Assembly (NCBI RefSeq): GCF_001642835.1
Contig: NZ_LXEI01000003.1
Span: 124,001-188,000, forward strand
Direction of reading: 5' to 3'
Length of the DNA: 64,000 nt
Source: Pseudotamlana agarivorans
Lineage (GTDB): Bacteria > Bacteroidota > Bacteroidia > Flavobacteriales > Flavobacteriaceae
Shown here: positions 16,014 through 24,132 of the stretch, piece after piece
Layout: every line of letters begins with the position of its first letter
Numbering within the stretch: the stretch's first letter is position 1
Made by a program: the position numbers and the translations under genes
The notes under the pieces: generated by a model
Told to the model about the DNA's origin: nothing
What the model saw: the letters and a program-made list of their open reading frames with translations, nothing else
Database searches by the model: none

Positions 16014-16475
16014 TTAATATGATTTGTATAGATCAATTTTGTGTTTTTTGGGCTCTGTGTATAGCGTAATTTGCGATCTATGTTCGTAGATATTTTTAAT
16101 ATGACAAAAACTTTGAAATTGTTTAAGAGAAATTAGTGCTTCCTTGTTATTTATGAATGCTATTCCCGATGAAATAATAACAGGAATTCTCATAACGTTC
16201 TCAGCGTTTATTATTTTAAACGTATAGCGCCCATCATTTAAAAATTGTAGGTCAACCGATTTAATGTTCCAATAGTGTTTTTTGAAAATGACCTGCTTAT
16301 TGTCATTTAGTACGACAACAGAACTTCCTTTAGGAATATCGTTCAAGGTTAGAACCGATTGTTCTTTGGTATGACTAATATTATAGTAAGCAGCTTTCTT
16401 CGCATGGCCTTGTATATGGTATAGCAAGACTATTAATAGAAGCAATGTTTGTGAGAGACTAGTTATGTTTTTCAA
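16014..16475 (-). CDS. Secreted array protein, paralog 5 (shortened and divergent)
   Basis: I place the start at TTG 16475, which gives a KNITSLSQTLLLLIVLLY signal peptide aligning with the other paralogs. The ATG at 16517 lies in the -33 region of the conserved promoter module. The product is then 153 aa, about 45 shorter than its siblings. It keeps an altered DLQFLNDGRYTFKIINAENVMRIPV block but loses the second-domain signature YKPFIRV and the FEKKI end. It has one internal cysteine. It is probably a decaying or re-purposed copy. The intact frame, promoter and terminator argue that it is still expressed. Confidence 0.6.
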   Translation of the reverse strand: MKNITSLSQTLLLLIVLLYHIQGHAKKAAYYNISHTKEQSVLTLNDIPKGSSVVVLNDNKQVIFKKHYWNIKSVDLQFLNDGRYTFKIINAENVMRIPVIISSGIAFINNKEALISLKQFQSFCHIKNIYEHRSQITLYTEPKKHKIDLYKSY

Positions 16476-16493
16476 AATGAGAGGTTTACGTTG

Positions 16494-16550
16494 TAAATTT
16501 AATGTAGAGATCCTCATTTCAAAACACCATAATTGATCATAATATATGTT
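16494..16550 (-). promoter_or_regulatory. Array promoter module, copy 5 (weakened)
   Basis: Minus-strand -7 is TAAATTTA (16494-16501), one base off consensus. TTTTG follows after an 18-base spacer. The upstream block is altered (plus-strand AATTGATCATAATATATG). The spacing equals that of the other copies. Confidence 0.55.
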
Positions 16551-16667
16551 ATATTGACTTTAAAAGTATTATGATGCTATTTTAATGTTTATTGAGATGG
16601 TTATTATGCTTCTATGAGAAAGGAAACAGTCAAGAATTTTACGTTTTGCTTAGTAAAAAAAAGGCAA

Positions 16668-16696
16668 AAAAAAAGTGGGCCACCACAGCCCACTTT
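16668..16696 (-). terminator. Terminator of array paralog 6
   Basis: AAAGTGGGC pairs with GCCCACTTT around CACCACA. On the minus strand it is followed by a run of T. It is about 32 bases past the paralog 6 stop. Confidence 0.85.
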
Positions 16697-16728
16697 ACCA
16701 ACTAAACTAAACTAAATAAGACATTAAA

Positions 16729-17328
16729 CTAATTATTAATGAATTTCGTGTACTCCTTGTTATTAGAGTGTATTGTAATTTTATAATTTCCTTTATTCAA
16801 CTTATAAACCTTCTTGATCATAAAGGCATTTTCTACTAATTCAGAATGAATCATTTCGTAAGCACCTTGTTCAACTTCATTAAAAATACTAATAATAGCT
16901 GTTTCATCGTTAGAGCAAAGTTTCGTTACATAAAGTAAATCGGCTTCTTTCTTAGTATGAGGTTTAAAGTATGTTGATTCTTCAGCTTCATCAAATTCTA
17001 TTTCAGTAGCACTTACTGTAAATGGAATCATGTTTACTTCTAAATCTTTATCAATTTCAAAAACATATTCGCCACTGGCTAAATCTGTTAAATCAAATCC
17101 TTTTTTATAAGTTCCAGTGGTTTCCACCGACTCTTTAAAAATAATGATACCTTGGTTGTCTTTAATAGAAACTAAATCCCCTTGTTTGACATCCTCTAGT
17201 GTTATAGACGTTTTCTTAGCGTCTCTCTTTACGATAACCTTAGCATCTCCTTCAGCGAATCCTAAAACCGTTGCTAGCATAGCTACCATCAGGATTCCTT
17301 TTTTCGTTAGTGTAAGTACGTTTTTCAT
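16729..17328 (-). CDS. Secreted array protein, paralog 6 (function unknown)
   Basis: The protein is 199 aa from ATG 17328 (MKNVLTLTKKGILMVAML). The upstream extension to 17385 covers the -7 box and is rejected. The signal peptide ends near GFAEG. It keeps DLASGEYVFEIDKDLEVNMIPFTV and YFKPHTKKEADLLYVTKL but is more acidic than the others, with one cysteine (LCSNDE). It is first in the array beside the divergent AraC regulator at 17534, which shares its 205-base intergenic region. Confidence 0.8.
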   Translation of the reverse strand: MKNVLTLTKKGILMVAMLATVLGFAEGDAKVIVKRDAKKTSITLEDVKQGDLVSIKDNQGIIIFKESVETTGTYKKGFDLTDLASGEYVFEIDKDLEVNMIPFTVSATEIEFDEAEESTYFKPHTKKEADLLYVTKLCSNDETAIISIFNEVEQGAYEMIHSELVENAFMIKKVYKLNKGNYKITIHSNNKEYTKFINN

Positions 17329-17356
17329 AGTGAGTCGTTTATAACGTTCAACGGTA

Positions 17357-17425
17357 CAAAGATATGTGAGATGTAGAAGGTGCAAAACATCAATTTTGGC
17401 TTATTTATATGCTATTTTATCTGTT
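17357..17425 (-). promoter_or_regulatory. Array promoter module, copy 6, shared with the AraC gene region
   Basis: Minus-strand -7 is TATCTTTG (17357-17364), then TTTTG after 18 bases. The upstream block reads, on the plus strand, TTTGGCTTATTTATATGC and TTTTATCTGTTA. It lies in the divergent region with the AraC-type regulator, whose own -7 candidate TAATTTTG is at 17506-17513. Confidence 0.7.
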
Positions 17426-17533
17426 AACGATTTGTTAACTGTATGTGAAGTTAATTTAACATATATTTGAGTTAAATAAATATACAATGTATGCATAATA
17501 AGTATTAATTTTGCTAATAAAACAACCTCGGTT

Positions 17534-18409
17534 ATGATTGCTAAGAAACCCACATTAAAGAAGCTAAGCCCAAGTTTTGGTAGCTCAATCTTGGTCAAAC
17601 AGCATGTAGAACAGGTAGATAAGAACGGTGCCTTCTGGCATTTCCATCCAGAATTAGAACTTATATATATAAATAAAGGACAAGGTAAAACTCATATTGG
17701 TACACACTTGTCTTATTTTAACAATAGTCAGTTAATATTAATAGGTTCTAATTTACCACATAATGGTTTTACAGATCGTTTAACAGCAAATGGTACAGAA
17801 ACGACCATCCAATTTAAGTCTAATTTTTTAGGAGACGATTTTTTAAGTGTTCCTGAAATGGCCAATGTCGCAGCTTTATTTGAAAGAGCTAAAAAGGGTA
17901 TTCGCTTTAAAGTGGAAACCAAACAAAAATTAGGTCCGAAAATTGAAAAGTTATTTCAATATAATGGACTTAAACGTGTGATTAAATTTTTGGAGATTTT
18001 ACACTATTTATCAAAAACAGACGATTACAGTTTATTAAATGCTGATGGTTTGGCTTTCGAAGCCGAAGCTCAGGACAGTGCTAAAATAGGTGTGATTTTT
18101 AAATATGTGAATAAAAACTTTACACACCATATAGCTTTAGATGAAATTGCCGATAAGGTGAGTATGACGGTTCCTGCGTTTTGTAGATACTTTAAAAAGG
18201 CCACTGGAAAAACTTTTACCCAAATTGTAAATGAATACCGAGTGGTTCATGCTACTAAATTACTTTCTGAAGAGTTAGAAATGAGTATTGCAGATGTTTG
18301 TTTCGAATGCGGATTTAATAACTTTTCACACTTTAATAAAACCTTTAATGATATTACAGGAAAAAGCGCCTCAAGTTATAGAAAGGAAATCAAGAAGATG
18401 ATTAGTTAA
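17534..18409 (+). CDS. AraC-family regulator with N-terminal cupin (probable array regulator)
   Basis: The 291-aa protein has a cupin ligand-binding domain (about 25-110, including FWHFHPELELIYINKGQGK and IGSNLPHNG). A C-terminal AraC domain (about 185-290) carries FTHHIALDEIADKVSMTVPAF and the signature CGFNNFSHFNKTFNDITGKS. Cupin-AraC proteins usually activate genes in response to a sugar or small metabolite. It is divergent from the six-gene secreted array, whose promoters share an upstream block, so it is the best candidate activator. That link is inferred. Confidence 0.87.
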   Translation: MIAKKPTLKKLSPSFGSSILVKQHVEQVDKNGAFWHFHPELELIYINKGQGKTHIGTHLSYFNNSQLILIGSNLPHNGFTDRLTANGTETTIQFKSNFLGDDFLSVPEMANVAALFERAKKGIRFKVETKQKLGPKIEKLFQYNGLKRVIKFLEILHYLSKTDDYSLLNADGLAFEAEAQDSAKIGVIFKYVNKNFTHHIALDEIADKVSMTVPAFCRYFKKATGKTFTQIVNEYRVVHATKLLSEELEMSIADVCFECGFNNFSHFNKTFNDITGKSASSYRKEIKKMIS

Positions 18410-18436
18410 AAGGTTATCCTTTATGACATAAAATAA

Positions 18437-18476
18437 AAACCTCAGGTTGGTACTATCCAATCTGAGGTTTTTTATT
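18437..18476 (+). terminator. Terminator between AraC gene and HD-hydrolase gene
   Basis: AAAACCTCAGGTTGG pairs with CCAATCTGAGGTTTT with one mismatch, with T-runs. It lies between convergent stop codons and can act in both directions. Confidence 0.85.
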
Positions 18477-18487
18477 TGGTAATCTTA

Positions 18488-19144
18488 TTAATTCTGTCCT
18501 TCCCATTCCTTATAAAACTGATCTAAAAACTCTAACATATAATTATGACGTTCTAATGCTATTTTTTTACCTGTTTCGGTATTCATACGATCCTTTAATA
18601 ATAGGAGCTTTTCATAAAAATGATTGATAGAAGGTGCCGTTGAGTTTTTATATTCGGCTTTGGTCATATTTAAATTAGGAGCAATATCTGGATTATACAG
18701 CGCTCTATTTTTAAACCCTCCGTAATTAAAGCACCTCGCAATACCTATGGCGCCTATGGCATCCAGTCGGTCGGCATCTTGAACAATATCTAACTCTACC
18801 GATTTAAAATTTTGAGTTTCGTTTCCTCCTTTAAATGATATGTGTTTGATGATGTTTACCACGTGATTTATTACAGCTGTATCCACATGAAGCTCTGTTA
18901 AAAAACGTGAAGCCATTTTTGGTCCAACGGTTTCATCGCCATCGTGAAATTTACTATCGGCAATATCGTGAAGTAAGGCTCCTAAAGCTACGACTAATGC
19001 ATCGGCCGATTCAGTCTTAGAAATGAGTAAAGCATTATTGTAAACGCGTTCTATATGAAACCAATCATGACCGCCTTCAGCATCGGCTAAAGTGGTTTTC
19101 ACAAAGGCTATGGTTTTACTAATGATGACTACGGAAGTATACAT
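18488..19144 (-). CDS. HD-domain phosphohydrolase
   Basis: The 218-aa metal-dependent hydrolase has HD-superfamily motifs: GGHDWFHIERV (H26/H30 region), the HD pair in ALLHDIADSKF (H59 D60), and the late aspartate in DADRLDAIGAIG. The C-terminal half resembles YedJ-type proteins, which hydrolyse phosphorylated nucleotides. The substrate is not predictable. It is convergent with the AraC gene and separated from the desaturase gene by a repeat element. Confidence 0.87.
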   Translation of the reverse strand: MYTSVVIISKTIAFVKTTLADAEGGHDWFHIERVYNNALLISKTESADALVVALGALLHDIADSKFHDGDETVGPKMASRFLTELHVDTAVINHVVNIIKHISFKGGNETQNFKSVELDIVQDADRLDAIGAIGIARCFNYGGFKNRALYNPDIAPNLNMTKAEYKNSTAPSINHFYEKLLLLKDRMNTETGKKIALERHNYMLEFLDQFYKEWEGQN

Positions 19145-19160
19145 AAGCTGAAATAAAAAA

Positions 19161-19330
19161 TGAGGCTATCTAAAAAGTAAGTTTTTCGTCAACCTGAATT
19201 TATTTCAGGTTCTCATAATGATTGATTTTCAATATGATGAGATTCTGAAATAAATTCAGAATGACGATTTTTAACACTTTTTAGATAGTCTCATTAATGT
19301 GAGAACCTGAATCAAGTTCAGGTTGACGTA
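19161..19330. repeat. MITE-like intergenic inverted-repeat element
   Basis: Terminal arms TGAGGCTATCTAAAAAGT (19161-19178) and ACTTTTTAGATAGTCTCA (19276-19293) match with one mismatch. Inside lie CCTGAATTTATTTCAGG (left) and TTCTGAAATAAATTCAGAA (right), each palindromic in itself and inverted to each other. A second short hairpin, AACCTGAATC / GTTCAGGTT, follows to about 19325. It encodes nothing and fills the gap between two minus-strand genes. The design fits a non-autonomous mobile or REP-like element. Confidence 0.7.
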
Positions 19331-19349
19331 TGTTTTTTGATTCAACAAT

Positions 19350-20351
19350 CTATTTAATAATCGCTGGCTCTACCCATTTAAACTGAAATGAGTTTTCTGG
19401 TACTTTCATACGCTCAGATAAACGATACATTCGCGATGGAAGTTTCATTAAATAATCTCTAGCCTTTTCAGCTTCATCATTTAATCCGGTAATTTTATCA
19501 ATTTCCCAACGGTCTATTAATTTCTGAAGGATATCTACATAATCAGTAGCTGTGTAAACACCAATACGTTGCGCTGTATTTGAAAATTCTTCGAAAGCAG
19601 AACTTATTTTACCACCCGATTCTCTTAAGAAATGTGCAGGCATGGTAATTTTTTGTTTCATCATATAATGAAAAGCCATCATCATCTGGCTTGGGTCTAC
19701 CTTAAAAATACGATCAACAAAATCGGAATAGGCATGGTGGTGACGCATTTCATCACCAGAAATAATTTTACACATTTTAGACAAACGCTTGTTGCCCATG
19801 TCTTTCGCTATTTTAGCTACACGGTTGTGCGAGATGTATGTTGCCAACTCCTGGAAACTGGTATATACAAAGTTTTTGTAAGGATCTCTATCGGTACCAA
19901 TATCAAAACCATCGGCAATTAAATGCTGGGTGGTTTTTTCAATTTCTTTCATGTTTACCCTTCCAGAAAGATAAAGGTATTTGTTAAGTACATCACCGTG
20001 TCTGTTTTCTTCGGAAGTCCACTGGCGTACCCACTTGGCCCAACCATTTTCCTTACCATCCATTTGGTCGACACCTTCCACATCCATAAGCCATGATTCG
20101 TATGTAGGTAAGGCTTCTTCGGTAATCATATCACCTACTAAAACCACCCAAAAATCATAAGGGAGTTCTTTGGCTAGTTCTCTAATTTCTCTAACCTCTT
20201 CGAAAAACTTGTCATCGGTAGTTTCAGAATTGGGTAAAAAGTCAGTTGGTTGCCAGATGGAATCTATAGGGATTAAATATTTTTCCATTAGCATGTCAAC
20301 GTCTTTTTCTAAAAACTGCATGACTTCTAATCTTTTATTTTTCAATGACAT
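19350..20351 (-). CDS. Acyl-ACP desaturase (soluble di-iron fatty acid desaturase)
   Basis: The 333-aa ferritin-like protein introduces a cis double bond into acyl-ACP using O2 and ferredoxin. Di-iron ligands are visible in EENRHGD (114-120), DEMRHH (200-205) and the E in MITEEALPTYE (about 78). Length and motifs match bacterial stearoyl-ACP desaturase homologs. It is followed 12 bases upstream on the same strand by the plsC-like gene (stop 20363), so the pair forms a probable lipid operon, plsC then desaturase. Confidence 0.92.
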   Translation of the reverse strand: MSLKNKRLEVMQFLEKDVDMLMEKYLIPIDSIWQPTDFLPNSETTDDKFFEEVREIRELAKELPYDFWVVLVGDMITEEALPTYESWLMDVEGVDQMDGKENGWAKWVRQWTSEENRHGDVLNKYLYLSGRVNMKEIEKTTQHLIADGFDIGTDRDPYKNFVYTSFQELATYISHNRVAKIAKDMGNKRLSKMCKIISGDEMRHHHAYSDFVDRIFKVDPSQMMMAFHYMMKQKITMPAHFLRESGGKISSAFEEFSNTAQRIGVYTATDYVDILQKLIDRWEIDKITGLNDEAEKARDYLMKLPSRMYRLSERMKVPENSFQFKWVEPAIIK

Positions 20352-20362
20352 GGATTGTAATG

Positions 20363-21100
20363 TTAGGGTTCTATACTGTTTGTAATAGTAGTTTCAATAC
20401 TATGTATTAGCTCTTGTTTATCTGCAAAGGTACTAACTTTTAAAGGCTTATGCACGGTAAATGTGATATGAGTACCTAAACCCATAGGGAAATTCCCGTA
20501 TTTTAACATTTTCCATGAGTTATTAATCGTGATAGGGACTACAAGTGCCGAAGGAATTTTTTTAAATAATATTTCTAAGCCTTTGGTTTGAAAAGGTTTT
20601 GGAGTGCCGTCTTTACTACGTGTACCTTCAGGGAAAATTACTGCTGCGCGCTTATTCGTTTCAATATATTCGCCAAACTTCATTAAAGCAGGAATAGATT
20701 GTCGTGGATTTTTACGGTCTATTAAGGCGCCTCCACCATGTCGTAAATTATACGAAACACTAGGTATGCCTTTTCCTAATTCTATTTTACTAATAAATTT
20801 AGGATGGTGTTTGCGCATGTACCAAGTGATGGGGTAAATATCATGTAAACTTTGGTGGTTAGCTACGATTATTAAGGGCACATCGGTATCAATATTATAA
20901 GGGTTTGTAAAAGTAAAACGGGTGCCTAAAATATTAGCACAGCGCATTAAAGCGAATTGCAAGCCATCGACAACTTTTTTATGCACACTATAACCAAAAA
21001 CATTAAAGGCAAACCATTGTAAACCGTGAAAAACAACAAGGGTTATAAAAAAGAAAAAAGCATATATAATACTTAATGGGTATGAGATGATTTTTTGCAT
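20363..21100 (-). CDS. 1-acyl-sn-glycerol-3-phosphate acyltransferase (PlsC family)
   Basis: The 245-aa inner-membrane enzyme acylates lysophosphatidic acid to phosphatidic acid. It has an N-terminal hydrophobic anchor (about 5-35), the catalytic motif NHQSLHD (H82, D87), and the acceptor-binding motif FPEGTRSKDG (156-165). It is upstream of the acyl-ACP desaturase with a 12-base gap, so membrane lipid synthesis and unsaturation genes are co-transcribed. Confidence 0.92.
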   Translation of the reverse strand: MQKIISYPLSIIYAFFFFITLVVFHGLQWFAFNVFGYSVHKKVVDGLQFALMRCANILGTRFTFTNPYNIDTDVPLIIVANHQSLHDIYPITWYMRKHHPKFISKIELGKGIPSVSYNLRHGGGALIDRKNPRQSIPALMKFGEYIETNKRAAVIFPEGTRSKDGTPKPFQTKGLEILFKKIPSALVVPITINNSWKMLKYGNFPMGLGTHITFTVHKPLKVSTFADKQELIHSIETTITNSIEP

Positions 21101-21145
21101 GGTTCAAAAATAAGTAAATCTTGGTTTGGTTTAAATACGGGGTAC

Positions 21146-21180
21146 AAAAAAACCACAATAAGTGTATTATCGTGGTTTTT
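21146..21180 (-). terminator. Terminator downstream of the bacilliredoxin gene
   Basis: AAAAACCACAATAA pairs imperfectly with TTATCGTGGTTTTT around GTGTA. It lies between the plsC start and the bacilliredoxin stop. Confidence 0.7.
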
Positions 21181-21245
21181 GTATGGTAATAAACCTGTAG
21201 TTTATCGTTCTGAAAAGCTTTCGAATTTCAGTGAAAAACTAATGT

Positions 21246-21656
21246 TTAACAATGCTCGTTATAAGCATCTTTTAAGTTGTCTGCAATAAGTTCGGCTGGA
21301 CGACCTTCAATATGATGACGTTCTAACATGTGAACTAATTCACCATCTTTAAATAAAGCCATGCTTGGTGAGCTTGGAGGGAAAGGTACCATATAACCAC
21401 GTGCAGCATCAACAGCTTCTTTGTCAACCCCAGCAAAAACCGTTACAATATGGTTCGGCTTTTTGGCATTGTCTAAACTCATTCTTGCTCCTGGACGTGC
21501 ATTAGCAGCGGCACAACCACAAACTGAATTTACAACCACTAAAGTTGTTCCTTCTTTTGCTAAAGCAGCATCAACCTCTTGAGCTGTATGTAATTCTTCA
21601 AAACCAACTTTGGTCAAATCTTCGCGCATTGGTTTTACTAATTCTGCTGGATACAT
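21246..21656 (-). CDS. Bacilliredoxin, BrxA/BrxB family
   Basis: The 136-aa thioredoxin-fold protein carries the diagnostic CGC active site in VVNSVCGCAAANARPG (C46, C48). The family de-thiolates bacillithiol-modified proteins, and Bacteroidota members work with bacillithiol-like chemistry. Other family features are YPAELVKPMREDL at the N-terminus and VDKEAVDAARGYMVPFPPSSPS. The promoter is clear: -7 TATCTTTG on the minus strand (21692-21699), with a palindrome in the spacer (21700-21716). Confidence 0.9.
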   Translation of the reverse strand: MYPAELVKPMREDLTKVGFEELHTAQEVDAALAKEGTTLVVVNSVCGCAAANARPGARMSLDNAKKPNHIVTVFAGVDKEAVDAARGYMVPFPPSSPSMALFKDGELVHMLERHHIEGRPAELIADNLKDAYNEHC

Positions 21657-21691
21657 ATTTTTAAATTTTAATTATTAACAATTTAGATTGC

Positions 21692-21716
21692 AAAGATACC
21701 AATTGTGTTACAATTG
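21692..21716 (-). promoter_or_regulatory. Bacilliredoxin promoter with spacer palindrome
   Basis: The minus-strand -7 is TATCTTTG. Directly upstream lies CAATTGT-GTT-ACAATTG (21700-21716), a perfect 7-3-7 inverted repeat that fills most of the space up to the -33 element. A protein bound there would block polymerase, as MarR/OhrR- or HxlR-type repressors do. The binder is unknown. Confidence 0.6.
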
Positions 21717-21866
21717 CGTAAAGCAATCCATTAACAAATATTATATTTACGCTCATAAATTAAATTTAAAATTTTAGCTGAGCGTAAACGCTATCATACA
21801 CAAGTCTTTCTAATTAAAAGAAATATGTAATGATGTGGTTTGACGTTTATTAAAACAAATACTTAC

Positions 21867-22622
21867 ATGAGTTATTCAAAATGGATTGGTGGTGCTATTG
21901 GGTGGTCGTTTGGAGGACCTATAGGCGCTATCATTGGTGTGGCACTAGGGAGTTTAATTGATTCGATGTCGGAGGGTATTCATCCGTTTTTTTCCGATAA
22001 GGAAGCCTTCGATAAAAGACAAAGACCTCAAACACGAACACAATCGGGCGATTTTGAGGTGAGTTTGCTCATTTTAGCTTCTTCGGTTATTAAGGCTAAT
22101 GGTAAACTAGATCAGCGTGAATTGGATTTCGTGCGTCAGCAATTTGTAGGTATGTACGGAAAGGAACGTGCTAATCATGCCTTTAAACTTTTTAAGAACA
22201 TCAACAAGCAACAGATTGAGCTTCGCCCGGTTTGTTTGCAAATTAGGCAAATGATGGAACACGCCTCACGATTACAGCTACTTCACTTTTTGTTTGGAAT
22301 TGCTAAAGCCGATGGTGCTGTTACCCAAGATGAGGTGAATCAAATTTTTAAGATTTCGGGCTATTTAGGGATTTCAGAAAGAGATTATGAAAGTATTAAG
22401 GCCATGTTTTATAACGATAGCAATGCGGCTTATAAAGTTTTAGAGATCGATAAATCGGCTACTGTCGACGAGATTAAAAAAGCCTACCGAAAAATGGCTA
22501 AAAAATACCATCCGGATAAAGTAATTCATCTCGGACCTGCACATCAAAAAGGCGCCGAAGAAAAGTTTAGGCAAGTGCAGGCTGCTTATGAACAAATTCA
22601 AAAGGAGCGAGGATTCAAATAA
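21867..22622 (+). CDS. TerB-DnaJ domain protein (DjlA-like)
   Basis: The 251-aa protein starts at ATG 21867 ([17 protein letters not shown]). An in-frame TTG upstream at 21840 is less likely. Residues 1-35 form a glycine-zipper-like hydrophobic segment, possibly a membrane anchor. Residues about 55-170 are a TerB-like helical domain, and residues about 185-251 are a J domain with [12 protein letters not shown] (HPD motif). The arrangement equals E. coli DjlA, a membrane-anchored DnaK co-chaperone. Likely role: recruiting DnaK at the inner membrane. Confidence 0.87.
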   Translation: MSYSKWIGGAIGWSFGGPIGAIIGVALGSLIDSMSEGIHPFFSDKEAFDKRQRPQTRTQSGDFEVSLLILASSVIKANGKLDQRELDFVRQQFVGMYGKERANHAFKLFKNINKQQIELRPVCLQIRQMMEHASRLQLLHFLFGIAKADGAVTQDEVNQIFKISGYLGISERDYESIKAMFYNDSNAAYKVLEIDKSATVDEIKKAYRKMAKKYHPDKVIHLGPAHQKGAEEKFRQVQAAYEQIQKERGFK

Positions 22623-22832
22623 ATTTCAGGACTTTTTTAGTGATTAATCCAGAGGGCTGATATCACTTGTCTTACTTTTGGGTTTCTGGATTTTTTGATG
22701 TATCTGTCTTGTTTTCAATTGGGTATGTTCTGCAGTCTTGCAAGCGATTTTAATTGTAATTAATTTTTGTAGCGTTTTTATTACTATCTTTAGTAGCAGT
22801 ACTATGGCTAAATAAAAACAAAATAATTAATT

Positions 22833-24038
22833 ATGGCAAGCAAAGAAACAATTGAAATCGTTAAGGCTACGGCGCCTGTTCTAGAAGAGCATGGAGAGGC
22901 CATCGCAAAGGTGTTTTATGAGATGTTATTTGACAAACATCCAGAGCTAAAGAGTGTTTTTAACATGGCAAACCAAAAAAAGGGTACTCAGCAAAGGGCC
23001 CTTGCGAATGCTGTGTTCCAGTATGCTGTCCATATTGATAAATTAGAAAAACTTGGTGATGCCGTCGAGCTTATTGCACAGAAGCATGCCAGTTTAGCGA
23101 TCCCAAAAGAAGCCTACCCTATCGTTGGGGAAAATTTACTTATAGCCATAAAAAAAGTGCTAGGCGATGCAGCTACTCCAGAAATTATCGATGCCTGGGC
23201 AGAGGCCTATGGCGATTTGGCGGTTATTTTTGTAAGTAGAGAGGAAGCGCTATACAGTAGTAGAGAAAAGAGTAAAGGCGGATTTAGAGGCATGAAACCC
23301 TTTGTTGTCACTCAAAAAGTTAAAGAGAGCTCTAATATCACGTCGTTTTATCTAAAAAGAGAAGATGGCGAACCCATCCCAAATTTTGTTTCGGGTCAGT
23401 ATGTAGCTATTACTATTGAAATTCCTGGAACTCCTCACAGGCATACTAGAAATTATAGTTTATCCGATTCTAATGATAAAGATTATCTAAGAATTAGTGT
23501 TAAAAAAGAAGAAGGGAATCCTAATGGAATGGTCTCTAATTACATACATTCCAATATGGAAGTGGGGTCTGTTTTACACATAGGCATGCCTTCTGGAGAA
23601 TTTGTTTTAAAGCCTACCGAAAACCCTATTGTTTTTATTAGCGGAGGAGTGGGTGTTACACCTTTATTAAGTATGTTTAAAGAAGCTTCTAAACACCACG
23701 ATAATCTAACTTTTATTCAATGTGCTCAGAACAGTACCTGTCAGGCATTCGATGTCGAAATTAAAGCTTCAGCTGGTAATAAATCACGGTTTGTCAAAGT
23801 GTTTGATTTACCATCACCCTCTGATAGTCTTGGTGTAAATTACGATTATAAGGGGTATTTCAGACCTGAAATATTGAGTGATTTAGGGATTAAAAACACC
23901 AGTGATTTTTATTTCTGTGGACCTAAGCCATTTATGGCTAGTGTCTTGTCAATCCTAAAGGGTTTAGGTGTGAAAGATGAAAATATTAACTTCGAGTTTT
24001 TTGGTCCATTTGAAGAATTGAGTGTCGGTAAATCTTAA
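22833..24038 (+). CDS. hmp: Flavohemoglobin, nitric oxide dioxygenase
   Basis: The 401-aa protein has a globin domain (about 1-138) with proximal histidine H85 (IAQKHASLAI). An FAD-binding domain (about 150-255) carries RNYSLSD, and an NAD(P)H-binding domain (about 262-401) carries GGVGVTPLLSMF and FYFCGPKPFM. It converts NO to nitrate with O2 and NADPH, protecting against nitrosative stress. Full length, all three domains intact. The upstream 200 bases contain a weak -7 candidate (TATCTTTA), and no NO-sensing regulator gene is adjacent. Confidence 0.95.
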   Translation: MASKETIEIVKATAPVLEEHGEAIAKVFYEMLFDKHPELKSVFNMANQKKGTQQRALANAVFQYAVHIDKLEKLGDAVELIAQKHASLAIPKEAYPIVGENLLIAIKKVLGDAATPEIIDAWAEAYGDLAVIFVSREEALYSSREKSKGGFRGMKPFVVTQKVKESSNITSFYLKREDGEPIPNFVSGQYVAITIEIPGTPHRHTRNYSLSDSNDKDYLRISVKKEEGNPNGMVSNYIHSNMEVGSVLHIGMPSGEFVLKPTENPIVFISGGVGVTPLLSMFKEASKHHDNLTFIQCAQNSTCQAFDVEIKASAGNKSRFVKVFDLPSPSDSLGVNYDYKGYFRPEILSDLGIKNTSDFYFCGPKPFMASVLSILKGLGVKDENINFEFFGPFEELSVGKS

Positions 24039-24132
24039 ACTAGAAAATCTATAAAATATAGCCGTTTAGAAACTCAGTTATACTTGATTTTTCAGGGAAA
24101 ACTGTTGAAATTGATGAAATCAAAAAACAAGG

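Noticed and set aside
17329-17385. Longer start for array paralog 6
   Set aside because: It covers the -7 element at 17357-17364, and the usual MKN start with signal peptide is at 17328.
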